A stretch of DNA of 5,856 nucleotides, taken from NCBI GenBank assembly GCA_905479795.1, contig CAJQNX010000024.1, positions 1 through 5,856 of the forward strand. Reading direction: 5' to 3'. Made by a program: the position numbers and the translations under genes. Positions 5,411 through 5,856 of the stretch are shown here, in pieces (within the stretch, counting starts at the first letter, position 1; each line of letters starts with the position of its first letter). The notes under the pieces are model-generated. The model did no database searches. It saw only the letters and a program-made list of their open reading frames with translations, and was not told the DNA's origin. This DNA is from an uncultured Candidatus Midichloriaceae bacterium (lineage in GTDB: Bacteria > Pseudomonadota > Alphaproteobacteria > Rickettsiales > Midichloriaceae).

Positions 5411-5856
5411 TTATCCTTTGATTCGTACAATATCATCGAGCATTCTTTCCGATGTTTGTATTACTTTAGAGTTCATAGAATAAACTTGTTGCGATTTAAT
5501 CAAGTCAGCCATTGTTGTTAAAGAGTTGGTATTAGATGCTTCTAGATAACCTTGCTTAATCCTTACTCCAGAAAAATCGCCATCACCAGCATTGCCTTCA
5601 ATAACTTCACCAGAAGCATTGGTAGCTTTGAACAAACTACCTCCAATTTGCTCCAACCCTTGAGGATTAGTGAATTTTGCCAAATTAAACCTTCCAAATT
5701 CTGCAGGCTCAGCATCTGCTGCATCACCCTGAAGCCTAGCTTGTATTACTCCTTTATCATTAATAGTAACGGTATCTCTAATATTTGTTGGAATTATCGC
5801 CTCTGGATCAACTATGTATCCTTCTATAGTTGTGATCCTACCTTCGTTATCTAGTG
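5411..5856 (-). CDS. flgG: Flagellar distal rod protein FlgG, 3' part (5' end beyond the window)
   Basis: FlgG builds the distal rod of the flagellar basal body, the drive shaft that crosses the peptidoglycan and runs through the P and L rings. The window holds about 147 codons of the C-terminal part; the family is usually near 260 residues, so roughly the first 115 are missing. The reading frame runs open to the right edge, so the TTG at 5683 is an internal leucine codon and not a start. Visible family blocks are GYIVDPEAIIPTNI, then EFGRFNLAKF and GLEQIGGSLF, and the C-terminal rod/hook helix containing QGYLEASNTN and MADLIKSQQVYSMNSKVIQT, which forms the D0 coiled coil. FlgG is preferred over its paralogue FlgF because of the QG(Y)xExSNxN block, the following Q..Y..NSK helix and the flgA-flgH neighbours. 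The stop lies 19 bases before the preferred flgA start. Identification is firm; only the length is incomplete. Confidence 0.95.
   Translation of the reverse strand, partial: LDNEGRITTIEGYIVDPEAIIPTNIRDTVTINDKGVIQARLQGDAADAEPAEFGRFNLAKFTNPQGLEQIGGSLFKATNASGEVIEGNAGDGDFSGVRIKQGYLEASNTNSLTTMADLIKSQQVYSMNSKVIQTSERMLDDIVRIKG

Noticed and set aside
5392..5436. Upstream ATG start for flgA at 5436
   Set aside because: It would put 15 polar residues in front of a good signal peptide and overlap flgG by 26 bases; the ATG at 5391 is better.
5411..5683. A 90-codon gene starting at TTG 5683
   Set aside because: The frame continues unbroken to the window edge with FlgG motifs, so the TTG is an internal leucine codon.
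5552..5854. Plus-strand 100-codon open frame opposite flgG
   Set aside because: Lies wholly antisense to strongly conserved FlgG sequence and resembles no known protein.

Overview
The window is AT-rich and compact, and every gene I can support lies on the minus strand. Read in the direction of transcription (high to low coordinate) the order is flgG (3' part only, cut by the right edge), flgA, flgH, dacF, rsmE, gshA, pgeF, followed by about 270 bases with no recognisable gene. Gaps between genes are 8 to 32 bases, and two junctions overlap: flgA/flgH by 8 bases and gshA/pgeF by a 4-base ATGA. No terminator-like hairpin is visible between genes, so one long transcript is plausible, though no promoter can be assigned.

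Organism: the FlgH sequence follows the alphaproteobacterial pattern closely (a long polar insert in the middle, then a conserved NGNFLIKG...VAGIVRPEDI block and a C-terminus ending in SPF). The order flgG-flgA-flgH is also the typical alphaproteobacterial arrangement. Strong AT bias, runs of 8-9 adenines inside genes, weak or absent Shine-Dalgarno sequences and a GshA of the rare Acidithiobacillus ferrooxidans type suggest a reduced, probably host-associated alphaproteobacterium. A flagellated member of the Rickettsiales (Midichloriaceae-like or a flagellated Rickettsiaceae) fits best. The taxon is an inference; Holosporales or an AT-rich free-living alphaproteobacterium are not excluded.

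Region by region: 4723-5856 and 3969-4730 carry the flagellar rod and outer-ring block: the distal rod protein FlgG, the periplasmic P-ring chaperone FlgA and the L-ring lipoprotein FlgH. Positions 2950-3936 encode a secreted penicillin-binding-protein-type D,D-carboxypeptidase that trims peptidoglycan. Then come a 16S rRNA uridine methyltransferase (rsmE), glutamate-cysteine ligase (gshA, first step of glutathione synthesis) and the peptidoglycan-editing/multicopper-oxidase-like protein PgeF. Two of the four downstream genes act on peptidoglycan or its quality control, which may or may not relate to rod penetration of the wall. The other two are ordinary housekeeping genes.

I see no mobile element, CRISPR array, RNA gene or clearly new system here. 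The points most worth checking are a full flagellar rod/ring set in an apparently reduced genome, a TTG start and an A9 tract in dacF, the shortened C-terminus of DacF, and a possibly decayed reading frame in the last 257 bases.
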